Source of the DNA: Triatoma infestans
Taxonomy: Eukaryota; Arthropoda; Insecta; Hemiptera; Reduviidae
Assembly: GCA_011037195.1 (NCBI GenBank)
Contig: JAAEAF010002550.1
Coordinates: 105,527-169,526, forward strand
Reading direction: 5' to 3'
DNA: 64,000 nucleotides
Below, piece by piece: positions 42,597-54,269 of this stretch (within the stretch, counting starts at the first letter, position 1; each line of letters starts with the position of its first letter). The position numbers and the translations under genes are program-made. Under the pieces are notes generated by a model. That model searched no databases. It was not told the origin of the DNA and was given only the letters and a program-made list of their open reading frames with translations.

Positions 42597-44677
42597 TCTG
42601 TCGTGAAACACTCACACAACTTTCTCTTACTGCAGTCTCTAGATAGTCTCTAGAACGAAACTTTCTTCAAATTTTTACTACATTTCTGTTAGTCGTCAAT
42701 TTTATATCAATTGGAGAAACTAATCTGAATAATGACTTGTGAGGAAACCAGAAACACTCGTCTCCCAGAAAAGGGATTTGATTCCGTCGATTTTTTTTTA
42801 TGGATAAAATCGTTGGAAAACTGAAGTAACTTCAGTAAAAACGCACATCCGGTCAACCGATTTTTTTTTTTTTTTTAACTCAGAATTTTTAACAATATAT
42901 TTAATTCTAATTAATATTATTTAGATGATACAATTATATGTAAAACAAAACTCCACCCCTATCTCAAACATCACGACGCATGATGCATTTTTCCCGGAGA
43001 AATGTATCAAATAAAAGTCGTAGTATCTCTTTGTATGTGCAGTCGATATGCACAGTTTAAAGAAAATAGTTGAAGCCGGTTTTTCTATTTTTTTTTGATA
43101 ATCTCAGAAAAACTGAAAAAAATATTCAGTAGAAACGCACTTGCGGTGAGCCTATTTGCTTTAAACTAGGATTATTGGGAACTTATTTAATTCTATATAA
43201 TATTATTTAGATGATACAAACATATAATAAATTGAAAAAGCACTTCAGAGGAAAACATATAAGGATATATACAATTCAGAGAAATGTTTAAATCAAAGTC
43301 GGTTGATGAATTTTGACAAATGCCTGTCGAATTCCAAGGAGATATCCAGGCGGAACTATCTACGATTTTTCGTTTTTGAGATGCTGTGTTGGGTTTCGGA
43401 GGGTTATTCCACTATCCAGCAGGCGCATCGCGTTGGTAGATGATATCGCCAATTCTCTTGAGGAGAAACAATATTGTGCTGGCGTTTTTTTTTTGGACAT
43501 TTCCAAAGCATTTGACTGTGTCTGGCACGAAGGTTTCTCACAGAAACCCAAGGATATCCTACCAGTACCTATTACCGTATACTAAAATCCTACCTGTCCA
43601 ACCAGTTGCTATCAAGTCACCCAAGGATCTTCCACTTCCCTAACTTATCCCATCCTAGCCGATGTTCCCCAAGGCAGCATCCTTGCACCTATCCATTATA
43701 CCTGATATACTGCAGATATATACGAGCATCCTAATACAACCATTTATACTTATGCCGATGACACCGCAATCCTTTCCTCTCATAATGATCCCGTAATCGC
43801 TCAACGTTCCCATCAAGCCCATCTCGAAATCACTCGAGTCCTGGTTAACAAAATCCAGAATAAAATTCAACCCCAACAAATCCCCATTATATTGTGTTCA
43901 CCTTAAATAAAAAAGTTCACAAAGCACTCCTATCCCACAGACCACAGTAATGTTGCTAGACAAGCGACTAACCTGGAACCCATACCTCAGACTTAAACGA
44001 GCTTCCTTCAACAACCGCTTCAGACTACTTGCTAGACAAGCGCTCCAAACTCATTCTTCAGAATAAAAGACAACTCTATACTTCACTAAGCGCACCCATC
44101 TGGATGTACGGACTAGAACGCTACGGAACCACGAAACGTACTAACCTCAACACAATGCAAACCCTGCAGTCCAAAATACTCCGACGCATAGTTATTATGC
44201 TCCTTATCACTTTTCCAACCACACAATCCACACAGATCTGAAGATTCCTTTTGTCCACGACATAGCAAAGCTGCGGTACAAGAAATTCCACAGCAGACTC
44301 CCCCTTCATCCCAGTCCTCTCACCCAAACCCTCTCCTCCACCACACTTCCAGCCAATCCTGCAAGGCGATTGAAACGTCGTTGGCTCCACGACATTCAGA
44401 GTGACTTTTGGTAGTTGTCATTGGATAACTACCATTCATGACCATCACATCATTGTTTATATCTCCTATTTGCCTATTTACTTGTTGCATATTTATTTAT
44501 GTAGTTGTAAATATTCAATAAAACAATTAAAAAAAAAGAAGAAATATATGCTGTTCACATACACACCCACACACAGACCATTTTCCAAAAACCACTTTTT
44601 TTTTGGACTCAGGAGAATTCAAACCGAATATTTCCGGTGAAAAATCGATATCGAAATACTTCCACTTAGAGAAAGTG
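42597..44677 (+). repeat. rep-T copy hosting Jockey LINE E
   Basis: Begins TCTGTCGTGAAACACTCACAC. Units continue to the TTTTCGTTTTTGAG block at 43380, where LINE E is inserted. It resumes at about 44548 with ATGCTGTTCACATACACACC, then CGGTGAAAAATCGATATCG and AGAGAAAGT. Confidence 0.8.
43388..44547 (+). mobile_element. Jockey LINE E fragment (RT palm to C-terminus)
   Basis: 5'-truncated. A 7-bp repeat, ATGCTGT (43381-43387 and 44548-44554), lies at the junctions and a poly(A) tail ends it near 44530-44547. Frames give V-F-F-L-D-I-S-K-A-F-D-C-V-W-H (about 43485-43530), D-V-P-Q-G-S-I-L-A-P (about 43660) and Y-A-D-D-T-A-I (about 43750-43772). L-K-I-P-F-V-H-D-I-A-K and R-R-L-K-R-R-W-L-H-D-I (about 44365-44395) form the Jockey C-terminus. 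An AATAAA occurs at 44516. The catalytic box is intact but stops and frameshifts divide the frame. Confidence 0.82.
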
Positions 44678-44689
44678 AAAAGGATAAAT

Positions 44690-45950
44690 ACAATTTATTC
44701 AATATAGCCCCAGATTCCCTGTGTGACTACGAAATCTTGGCATTATTTCTAGGTTCATTCAATATTTAAAGAAAAATTAAAGTTTTAATAAAGTAGATAC
44801 ATTAATATTGAAACTCGCAAATTATCTATTTTTTCAACACCTTTCCCCTACTATATTTAGTTACTTATACCATCCCCTCCTACTTGAGAAATAATTTCTT
44901 GAATAATTGATTTCTAGAAAGGAGAAAATATTAGATCGAATTTTCTTCCAAATAATGTTTTATTTTTTTTTTGGAATAATAGCTAAGATTATTTTTGGGA
45001 AGTATGCGGAAAAAACTAACACTTTAAGTACCCATTTAGTTTAAGCAATTGTTATTATAATTAGCCTAGATCGCATTTATGGTAACAGACCTTTATTATT
45101 CGATTGACGAACATTTTAAAATCACAAAGGAAAAAAAAAATTTTTTTTATTTGATTTAAATAGTTAAAACTAATCACTCCCTCCCTCCACCAGAAAAAAA
45201 AAATTCAGTTACATCAATATCCTCTAAATCAATTTTTTTTAATTATCATTAATAAAATGTAAAAACATTTTTTAACATAAACAGTATAATTATTAAACCT
45301 AGATTAAAAGGTTATAATAACTGACGTCATCTAATTAAATACGATCAAAAAAATATTGATAATTAATTATTTTTTTTTTCAAACTAATGAGGAAGTAAAA
45401 AAACTAATTATAATGTGTCAATCATTTAATTAAATATAAAAAAAAAATTCTTCAAATTCATAATAAAATAATATAATAATTAACATATTTGATAACTTCT
45501 GTTTATATTATTTTCATTAATTTTATGATAATTATATAAGAATTTAGTTTAGATTAAAATAATTGAGAATAAATTAATAAGCTTTCTTTTCAAATTTAAA
45601 AAAAAAAAAATAGTAAAATACCTTCAGATCTTAATCATGAAGTCACACAGTAAATCATATGTTTATAACAGGTATAAGACACACATAATGAAATCCATCC
45701 TTAGCTAATTCACAATAAAATTTTATTTTTCCACATTTTACTTAAACTGAAGAAGATATTAGGAAACAAAAAGAATAAAAAAAAAAAAATCTAGCAAGGA
45801 AATCCAAACAACTATTCTTATTGCATCTTCCAAATGAACAAAAATTTTATTAAACATTGTATTTTGAAAAACACATTTCCCCACTATATGAACGGAATCT
45901 TCAATATAACCTTATGTTATTATGATACGTATGTTAACATCATGTTAATA
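44690..45950. other. AT-rich DNA, no gene seen
   Basis: Long AT-rich tract with many poly(A)/(T) runs; no repeat family recognised. Confidence 0.5.
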
Positions 45951-45954
45951 TGAA

Positions 45955-46101
45955 CACATATGTTAACATGTAACAGAAACATTAAGTTAAAGTGAACTCT
46001 CTATACAAATTTGGTGAATTTGCTCTGAAGATGGATGAAAATCCGAAACCGGTCAGAAACAATACAAATATGCATGCTACGACGGATAAAATATCAGATG
46101 A
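45955..46101 (+). mobile_element. F2 right arm with hammerhead-like core
   Basis: Shares TAACAGAAACATTAAGTTAA, GTGAACTCTCTATA, TTTGGTGAATTTGCTCTGAAG and GCATGCTACGACGGATAAAAT with the F2 copy at 51110-51245. The reverse arm is missing, so this is a single-arm fragment, directly followed by rep-T sequence. Confidence 0.7.
46019..46060 (+). ncRNA. Hammerhead-like ribozyme core in F2
   Basis: CTGAAGA (46025-46031), the hairpin GGAT-GAAA-ATCC, GAAA (46045-46048), CCGGT, and C17 at 46054. Stem I pairs TT-CT with AG-AA around a G/A mismatch. All conserved core positions are kept. As in F1, stem III is the loopless palindrome ACCGGT. Confidence 0.6.
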
Positions 46102-46320
46102 AAAATCAGTTTTTTAAATGTATCAAATAAAAAAGTGATTGTATGCCCACATATGCGTAATTAGCATGCAAAGTTTCAACAACGTCACTAGAGTCGTTTT
46201 CGAGAAAAAGAAAATATTATTCAGTACCATGCGCTTCCGTTTTGACGGGCTTTATACAAAACCTTCGTATCGGATACCTCTGCAAGGTGATGAGTTTTGA
46301 ATATAATATCTTTTTTTTAA
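46102..46320 (+). repeat. rep-T 3' fragment, degenerate
   Basis: AATGTATCAAATAAAAAAGTG, TTTTCGAGAAAAAG and a GCGCTTCCG block are in rep-T order; both ends are lost. Confidence 0.55.
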
Positions 46321-46515
46321 AGACGTTTCATCGTCTATGGTCATTGTCGACGTCTTTCACAGTGCAATGCGTTTTTCAGGTAATAGTCTGAACGCTGGAG
46401 ACAGTATTGCTCCTTACTTAACTGGGCATAGTCAACTATAGAACTCCTAGTCTCGAACTCGGGGATTCAACATTCCAATCCAGCACACTAAAGCTCAGTT
46501 ACTCCTGCTCCTATG
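46315..46515 (-). mobile_element. SINE1 copy, degenerate
   Basis: Minus strand: GAGTAACTGAGCTTTAGTGTG as a decayed A-box region, CCCGAGTTCGAGAC as B box, then the body with TCTATAGTTGAC and ACTGTCTCCAGCGTTCAG; a poly(A)-like end at 46315. Confidence 0.55.
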
Positions 46516-46684
46516 TTTTTCGTATTTGACATGTACCTTTCTATTTTTAAAATGAAACATAATGATAATGTTTAATGAGTTATTCACTAAATAAACAAAT
46601 AATTCACTAAATGTAAAGGATTAATATTCTCAATTTTCCCACTTTTAAATAGACATTCCACGCTGAGTACAAGTAATCTTATTA

Positions 46685-46894
46685 AAGTAAAGTAAAGTAA
46701 AGTAATGCCTATTTTTTCAGGCGGGCTAACGTCCAACTACCAAATTAGGTGTCGTGGACGGGGGCGGAAGCACCTACTTTACTATTAACATTTTTTAAAC
46801 AAATATAAAATTTAGCAGTTATACGCTGGACTCGAACTGGGGTCCTCCCACTTACAAGTCCACGCTCATAACCACTACACCAACACCCGCCCCT
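46685..46894 (-). mobile_element. SINE2 copy with TSD
   Basis: TSD CAAGTAATCTTATTA / CAAGTAATCTTGTTA (46670-46684 and 46895-46909). The sequence is about 95% like the 38.9-kb copy, with the (TTTAC)n tail at its 3' end on the minus strand. Confidence 0.87.
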
Positions 46895-46899
46895 CAAGT

Positions 46900-47458
46900 A
46901 ATCTTGTTATACATAGTAAAATAAAATCTTATTATACATAGTAGTAGTGAGACCTGTCTTAACTTATGCCGCTGCAGCGTGGAACCTTACATATCCAACC
47001 AATATACTAAAATTCAGAGAATCCTAAATACGAGTAAGTTTCTGAGATTCGCTACAGATTCTCCAAGTTACACACCGATTAGTTCCCTCCACGAACAGAC
47101 TGATTTACCATTCATTAAGGATGTCATAAAACAAGCGACAGAAAGATTTTTCTTAAATTCAGAAATAAGTAACAATGATTTAATTAAAAATATAGGTTTG
47201 TATAATGTAAATATTCATTACAAACATAAAAGAATTAAGTATATCTTAAGTAGCTAAGTTGTTATCTAAAATTTTCTTTTAATTTCATTTTTGTATTAGG
47301 TTTTTTGTTCGTCCTTTTCCTAATATTGGAATAGCCCTGCTTATTCTTTTATTTTGAATCTCAGTTAGAGTTATAGATCCTTTTTTGGCACTCTAATTTA
47401 TTATGTAAATATGTATTGGACGTAAAATAAAGATATAAGATATAAGACAAAAAAAAAT
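46900..47458 (+). mobile_element. Jockey LINE F 3' end
   Basis: 46945-46985 encodes V-R-P-V-L-T-Y-A-A-A-A-W (with one shift), the end of the RT region. 47000-47257 then gives I-Q-R-I-L-N, F-L-R-F-A-T-D-S-P-S-Y and L-P-F-I-K-D-V-I, matching the same residues in LINE D (F-L-R-L-A-T-D-S at 6860). Stop at 47255. A 3' UTR with AATAAAG precedes poly(A) at about 47449-47457. The LINE F C-terminal 80 residues are open. 5'-truncated. Confidence 0.75.
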
Positions 47459-47459
47459 A

Positions 47460-48360
47460 AGAATAAACAATATTTGCACTAAATAGTCAAATTTTGTAAC
47501 GGTTACATTTTGTTATTTGTAAAATCAACTTTAATTATTTTCAAGTTCGTGTCATTTTTCCAGGAATGTTAAATCAATTTCAAAGATTGTATATATGCCT
47601 AACTTTTGTGCAGACCCTTTAAATTTACCAAACATAACTCTGATCCTAATAAAACGAGTATGACCATAATAAACCATGTCCTCCTACTGGAGAAAACCCA
47701 TATTTTTACCCCCGGGTTTTATATTGTGGAGTTGATGGTCGGTCCGTCCTTAGTCTTTAAATCTTAGCAGAAGTTTATGAAAGATAAGCCACAGAACTGT
47801 GGAGTTTATTAAACATTGTTTCAGCATTCATATTATGGATGAATATATTGTATGGCGGAATTGATGTAGATAGATGTCTCTGACTATGACAACATAGTAT
47901 TTAACGTAAACCGTAAAACATTATTGCAACAATATTAGAATAAAATTCATAATGATAGCAAGAAATAATTTTTAAACTAAAGTCCATAAGGAAAAGAGAT
48001 GAAATCTTAATATTAGCATATTAATTTCTCCTTGCGCTATAAGAGTTGCATCAAATTTTCAAATCTAAGTTCTAAGGCTTCCTGTGTATGATAAAATCTT
48101 TTTTCAAAGAGCTTTGTATGTGGTGTGTGTAATGTGTGTGCGTATGTGTGTGAGAGACGACTATAGTAAAAAACAATTATGCAAAAAATCTTAAGAACTT
48201 GACTATTTCTAGCACTATTTACATCTTTAGTGGAAGTAGCAATGGAAAAATTGAATTAAATTGAAATAAAATGGAAAAATGAAAATTGGAAATTTTGGAA
48301 AATATTTTAGTGAATTTACTTAAAATCAAGTGTATTTTAGTGCAGTGAAATGATCTTAGA
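47460..48360. other. No gene or repeat recognised
   Basis: AT-rich with a short GT-rich tract (48117-48155). No coding trace seen. Confidence 0.4.
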
Positions 48361-48362
48361 AC

Positions 48363-48722
48363 TGTTGATCTGAGGGGCTATTAATCTGAGTTCAATGATA
48401 ATCTCTAGACAAAGAACCCATGTACAAGACCACCGTTACAAGAAGGTCAGAGAACTCGGCCACTCTTTGTCTTTTAACCCCTTCTAGAAATCAAATACAA
48501 AGGGCCGGTTATAACTGCCAAGATGAGCATTGTTTGAAGAGGCTTCCTACAGCTTTCATTCGAGAGAGAACATCTATGCCAGTTAGTGTTACATGAACAT
48601 TTTAGATTAAATCAATCAAGTGCAAGATTTTCTATATATTTATAAGCTTATTATTGCGAAGTATTTAAATTCATTTAGAGCTAATATATTTATTTCAATA
48701 TAAAGTGGTGACTTCTTTCTTA
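48363..48722 (+). mobile_element. Possible Gypsy-type LTR and primer-binding region
   Basis: TGTTGATCTGAGGGGCTATT at 48363 resembles a Gypsy LTR start. TTTCAATATAAAG at 48694 is followed by TGGTGACTTCTTTC (48706), which resembles the TGGTGAC leader of many Gypsy-group elements. No gag or pol follows in 48.7-49.9 kb and no second LTR is visible. Tentative. Confidence 0.35.
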
Positions 48723-48724
48723 AT

Positions 48725-49905
48725 TCTTAATACATCTCTCTTCTTTAAAACTTACACACACATAAGCCCTTTCAATAACGCTCACGTTACAAGTTACACA
48801 CATCTACCCAACAACTTTGCAGATTACAAAAGCATTCACCTCGAAGGATTCCATCAAAATCCATATAGGAAGTGGGGGGATCTTTTCTGAATGTTTTCAC
48901 AAATTTTCGCGTATGGTTGTTGAAAATGGTCCAACGATGTTTTTTAAACGTAACTTATTTAACCTACAAACTAAACTGATAGTTTCATCACTTCCAGGAA
49001 ATTTTTGTTTTCGGAGGAAAATGGTTTTGGATGAAGCTGCGATATTAACGTAGTAGAGGTGATTTGTGCGAGCTGGCACAATTTTTTGAGGGGCAACTTT
49101 CCCTTCACCCCAACAGCCTTTGGTTACGGCCCAGCCCCTCCCACTCTTTAACTTCTCATCCAATCAGATGCCTCCATTTAACCTCACCCCACCACCACGT
49201 AATCTAGGAAAACTTAAAATTAATATCATAAACAAATGTTTATTTAAAAATTCCCAAGAAAATTTATATGTATACTCTACACACCATTTTAAATAAAACA
49301 AATTCACTTTCATAGTTTCCATAAACCGTTGTACAAAATAGTATATTTCCCTAACAAATATTCTTGTATCATCTCGTCGGTGATCTCTAATGCAAATCTG
49401 AAACGGTAGAAAAACGCTTCGTGGTAGCTGGGTCCTTCGCGCTATTACAAATATAATTTATGTAAGCTACAAAATTTATCTCTAAATTTTGTGCTCATAG
49501 TAATTAAAATATTTAAATAAAAGGCCTGCCATTATAAGGCCTGCCTTATATTCATGTTCGTTGAGTAGAATATAAGGCAGTGGTTTTAATAATTTTGAGT
49601 GATATATATACAGTATTGTTTACTTATTTATTTGTTTGATGTTTTAAATATAACAAATTATTAACAAATACATGTTTATTGGTCAACAATTATTGAAACA
49701 ATAGTGAGACCACATAATAAAGGGATGAAGATAAGAACTCAAGATAACAACCTATTTTTCTATTAAAGTACAAAGGTTATTTTTACACACTTGAAATTTG
49801 TTAGAATGGTTACAAAGTTTAATAAATAAACAAAACAAAATAATAAAAAGGGATGAAGGTATGGAATACTTTTTTTTTTTTTGCTAATAAGGGCAATTTC
49901 AAAAC
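48725..49905. other. No gene or repeat recognised
   Basis: Open frames at 48817-49163 overlap on both strands and show no domain. If the feature at 48363 is an LTR, this should be leader and gag, but nothing gag-like is readable. Confidence 0.4.
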
Positions 49906-49916
49906 AGCAGTGTTTT

Positions 49917-50246
49917 ATAGATATTTTTTGTGATAGCCTGCTTCATTTTGTGGTCATCGACCTTTCGGGTATTCGCCCATCTTCAGGATGCGTTTGTCAG
50001 ACAGTGTGATAAGATAACACAGACTTGCACAGAGCAAATTTAGTTTCACACATCATATCATCATATTAGTGTATAAACTGAATTTGCTCCGTGTAAGTCT
50101 CCGTTATCACACTGTCTGACAAACGCATCAGACACGCCTGAAGATGGGCGAACGCCCGAAACCGGTCGAGGACCACCAAATTAAAGCGGGTATCACGGAA
50201 AATGTCTATGATGCTTCCAACACTGCGGAACCAAGCACCACTACAC
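49917..50246. mobile_element. F1 element with 9-bp TSD
   Basis: TSD CAGTGTTTT (49908-49916 and 50247-50255). Inverted arms about 49932-50050 and 50068-50200 lie around a short centre, and the tail GCTTCCAACACTGCGGAACC is at the right end. That is, the copy is inserted in the orientation opposite to 6502-6855. The left-arm motif (49954-49993, minus) has lost CC from ACCGGT. The right-arm motif (50138-50167) keeps the core, but an extra ~12 bp separates CATC from CTGAAGA and would weaken stem I. Confidence 0.8.
50138..50167 (+). ncRNA. Hammerhead-like core with disrupted stem I (F1)
   Basis: CTGAAGA, GGGC-GAAC-GCCC hairpin, GAAA, CCGGT and C are intact, but the CATC stem I strand is displaced by an insertion (ATCAGACACGC). 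Confidence 0.45.
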
Positions 50247-50925
50247 CAGTGTTTTTTTCTTTTTGTTTTCTATTAATAAATTATATTCATTAAATCGATT
50301 TTATCAATATGTATGTGACAATGGCTATTGCAAGCCTGAAACTCGCTATGCTATTGCGGTGTGACGTCATTGAGTTTTACTAAAAGGCAGTGGTTTTTGT
50401 TATGTATAATAAAATCGATATTTATAATCAGTAAGGCAATGGTAGATATAGTGATTTAGCCGATATAGCCGAACCGAGATTATGGAATACAATTATATAA
50501 TATAGTTGCCAGAAATAGAAATAAGGCCAAACAGTTACGTGAGCCAAAAACTAACAAGCCATACACCAAGGAAATGAAATGATCTGCTTATCTTAATCTA
50601 TTTCCATCCAAGGAACTCTGTTTATATTTAACACCTCTCTGTTAAGCCGAAATTAACCTACTCAGATCAGTTAAATTTAAAAAAATACTTTATATACTGG
50701 ACCGTAGAACCTGCCGAATTCGCCATTACATTTTTGTTAATATTCGAAAGGAATTTTTCAGAACTTTCAGTACGATTAAAGATTCCTTCCTGAAAAAAAA
50801 ATTCATAGAAGACGCTAAAGTGCTTAGTTGCTTTCGACTTGTTCTACAAGTTCACTTGTTGTGGACAAGATGCTAATCGGAAACAAATCCACGGTGGCAC
50901 CATAATCTAGTAATTAAAGCTCTAC

Positions 50926-51282
50926 TTCCGGAATTTTATCCGTCGTAGCATGCATATTGGTTTTGTTCCTGACCGGTTTCGGATATTCATCCATTGTCAG
51001 AGGAAATTCACCAAGTTCGTATAGAGAGTTCACTTCAACGAAAGTTTCTGTAGACTCACACTGTAGGTTATATAACAACCTTCCCACATATATACAACCA
51101 ACAAGTGTGAGTCTACAGAAACATTAAGTTGAAGTGAACTCTCTATATGAACTTGGTGAACTTGCTCTGACAATGGATGAATACGGTGGACGAAACCGGT
51201 CAGGAACAAAACCAATATGCATGCTACGACGGATAAAATACCGGATGTTATCCAGCATTGCGGACCCAGCCATATTTTTAAT
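50926..51282. mobile_element. F2 element with 10-bp TSD
   Basis: TSD AAAGCTCTAC (50916-50925 and 51283-51292). Left arm (50935-51070) and right arm (51095-51245) are inverted copies around GGTTATATAACAACC. The tail GCATTGCGGACCCAGCC at the right end matches the F1 tail theme (GGTTCCGCAGAGCTGG in reverse). Both motifs carry CTGACAA, so the conserved G8 is mutated to A, and a cleaving ribozyme is not expected from this copy. Frames 51030-51215 and 51134-51364 are not genes. Confidence 0.8.
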
Positions 51283-51299
51283 AAAGCTCTACAGTTTCC

Positions 51300-51910
51300 A
51301 GTTTTTTCTAATTAGATGGCAGGGTAAAACTGCGGGGTTTGCAGAAATTTCTAGAAATAAATAGTAGGTTTAAATAATAGAATTATTCAGAAATGCCACC
51401 GGGCACTCTCCTAACTAATTTCACTTTCTTCTTTAATAACTCTTGAATTAATGCTAATAGGGACGAAATGCTTGCAATAAATTTTACTTGAAATGAAAAT
51501 CCATTTTATTATATCTTTATATTTATATATATCTTTCCATTTGTGAAAATGAAGTTAATTTTTTCTAATTCGTTGCTGAATGGTCTCACAGATTTATTTT
51601 TACTAAAAATTAATATTTATCATGGAAAATATAGGAAAAACTCTGCTTTAATTTCTTCTAGCACCTTAGTTTCAGAGACAAATGGCTGGTCCATTTTTCA
51701 CGAGACTATTCTGTTTTGAATAAATAAACGTTACTTAGTATTTGCTTCATATTTAATTAATAACTAGGTCTATCGGTAATAGTCCATTTCAATAATTATA
51801 TTATTAAAAACCTACCGGCTCCTTATAATTATTAAATCGGCAATGAGAATTTCCTCTAAACAGTTACGCAAAATCTGTCACTATCCGTGGGCTTCTAAAC
51901 TTTTTCAAGT
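51300..51910. other. AT-rich DNA, no gene seen
   Basis: No coding trace, TIR or repeat recognised. Confidence 0.5.
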
Positions 51911-51917
51911 CCTTTTT

Positions 51918-53345
51918 AGAAAAATCGTGTGAAACACTCATAAGGCTGCAATTATCACAAGTGTTTTTTGACAAATTTCCTTCAAAATTTTGTACTATAC
52001 ACATCCACAAGAACACACACACACAAACTGTCATAAGGAATAGCTGAATATGCCTAGAATGTCCGTAAGGCAGTGCCTCTATCTTAAGAAACCAGAAAAA
52101 CTGTCAAATCGGTTTCCCATGACTGTCTAAATTATAATGTTAGTCAGTGAAAACTCAATTTAATGACTAGACTACTTTTTACAAAAATGTTTATACCTAA
52201 CTAATTTTATGTCTAATTTAGTAACTGTTTTATCCACTATTAATATCTTTTAAGGAAAAAAAATAATAATTTATTTTGTTTGGATGGTAGATTTGTATGA
52301 TTATAGAGAATAACATAACCTCACTATTCTTCCAAAAAAAAAAACCCTTAAATGACTTTACAGAAGAAATGTTACAAATTAATTGTTGTAGCTTTTTATA
52401 TGTGTAATTCAAGTTTTTCTTTATACTATATTCCAAGTTTAAAGAAAATAGTTGGAGTCGTTTTAGAGAAAAACAGCAGAAAACTGAAAAATACTTCCTA
52501 GTAAAAACGCACTTCCGGTCATCCGATTGTTTTCAACCTCGGAATTTCAGCAACATATTTAATTCTAATTAATATTATTTAGATAGCACTTTAGAGGAAA
52601 CCGTAACCCCAACCCTCTTGTAACAGCAAGAATAGCTCAGCAACCAAAGAGAGCAAGAGAAGCTCAACCACTCTCTCGGACTGGAGTGGGAGAGTGGGAG
52701 AAGCGGTATAAATATAGCAACGGATAGTCCATAAAAACACAATTAAACAGTGGAAATCAGTTCAGTACATCCAATCGCTACGTGTCATTCTCATACCACT
52801 CTTAACATTCATCCATTGTTAAGTCCAGGCAGTCTGTGTCTATTTATTAATTTAACAGTTGATAAGTCTTCTTCTTAACTCATTAAACAAAACCAATTCT
52901 CTCCATCCAACACATCCATTATACTCCCTTAAATGAATTTTCCCGGAGAAATGTTTCAAATAAAAGTTGTAGCTGTTTGTATGTGTAGTTGAGTAGTAAT
53001 AAGTTTCAAGAAAATCGTTGGAGTCATTTTTGAGAAAATCGCAAAAAGTAAAAAAAAAATCCATTCGGTAATGTGGTACTTCCGGTTGAGGAATTTCGAC
53101 AGATAACCTACTGTCGGTTCCCATGGTGATACCTACAAGGAATATCAAGTTTGAACTTTCTAAAATTTTTCATTTTTAAGCTATGCTGTTCATATACATA
53201 CATGCACACACTGACCATTTTCTAAAAACCACTTTTTTGGACTCAGAAGTCCTCAAACCGGATATTTCCGGTGAAAACTCGATATCGAATATTTGACATG
53301 ATTACAATACTTTCTCTTACTAGAAGTAAGAAGAGAAAGTAAAAA
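51918..53345 (+). repeat. rep-T copy hosting a solo LTR-alpha
   Basis: The 5' end is decayed (ATCGTGTGAAACACTCATAAG). Later units are clear (CGCACTTCCGGTCATCCGA at 52508; GGTACTTCCGGTTGAGGAA at 53077). The solo LTR interrupts the CCCCAACCCTC/CCCTTAAATG block. 3' end AGTAAGAAGAGAAAGT at about 53325-53340. Confidence 0.75.
52619..52923 (+). mobile_element. Solo LTR-alpha
   Basis: TGTAACAGCAAGAATAGC to CACATCCATTATA, 305 bp. The promoter module has CACTCTCTCGGACTGGAGTG and TATAAATATAGCAACGG (about 52710). The 3' module has AAGTCCAGGCAGTCTGTGTC. TSD not clean (CCTCT against CTCCC). The minus frame 52852-53148 crosses its end and is not a gene. Confidence 0.7.
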
Positions 53346-53349
53346 ATTA

Positions 53350-53885
53350 AATCAAGTAAACCATCCTCCCCCCAAAAAAAATACACCCTCCTAAAAATTC
53401 TTCATAATATTAATCTAATATATTGTTTAATTATTATTAGATCATTCACAAGATCAAATAACTGGATTGGCCGTCTAATATAAAAAATTTCATTCAATCA
53501 GCTATTGATTACATACTGGCAAACACCTATTGAGTATGTTATCGTGCTAACATGCTTGACTGGCTTCTGTCAGTTAATTTAATTTAGATAACACTGTTTA
53601 TTATAAACGTGAAATTATTGTGTTAAAATAAAGTAAAAAAAAAAAAAAGATAAACTATTTAAACTTTTCAAAATCATATTTATGAGTTGGTATGATAATA
53701 ATTCACTCGAAAACCACATCTATTTTGACACGAACCTGGATACAGACATGCTTCACTATCAAAATTTTCTGTTTTATCAAACAATCTGGCCATAAATTAC
53801 TTACTTGATGAATGGGTCTCGTTTCTCTCTGTGCCTCTTTGATCTATTGTTCTCGAGAATTCAAGTTTTTTTTTTTTCTTTCTTG
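53350..53885. other. AT-rich DNA, no gene seen
   Basis: Nothing recognised apart from poly(A) tracts. Confidence 0.45.
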
Positions 53886-53889
53886 TTAT

Positions 53890-54005
53890 TTATTTTTAAT
53901 TTTCTCTTACTCTCCTAGTAAAAAGAAATATTGCGAGTGTGTTCAAATTTTCGTAAGTGAGTTTTCTTTGGAAATACATGTTTTTGCGATCTACTGAAAA
54001 TTATC
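53890..54005 (-). repeat. rep-T 3' terminal fragment (reverse)
   Basis: TTTTCTCTTACTCTCCTAG, TTCAAATTTTCG and GTGAGTTTTCTTTGGAAATA match the reversed rep-T end. Confidence 0.6.
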
Positions 54006-54088
54006 GAATCATTGAAACTATCAGGAACAGCATCAGAGTCATTAATTCTATTGAAATAAATAAGCAGCGTTTCTAAGAAACTATCAGT

Positions 54089-54230
54089 TGTAACAGCAAC
54101 CAAAGAGAGTAAAAAGAAGAGAAGCGAACCCAACCACTCTCTCGGACTGGAGTGGGAGAAACTGTATAAATACAGCGACGTATAGGCTACGGGATATACA
54201 GTTCAAGACAGTTCGATCGATACAGTTCAA

Positions 54231-54269
<39 letters not shown>

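Noticed and set aside
48817..49163. gag-like gene downstream of the possible Gypsy LTR
   Set aside because: Frames overlap on both strands with no zinc knuckle or capsid-like motif.
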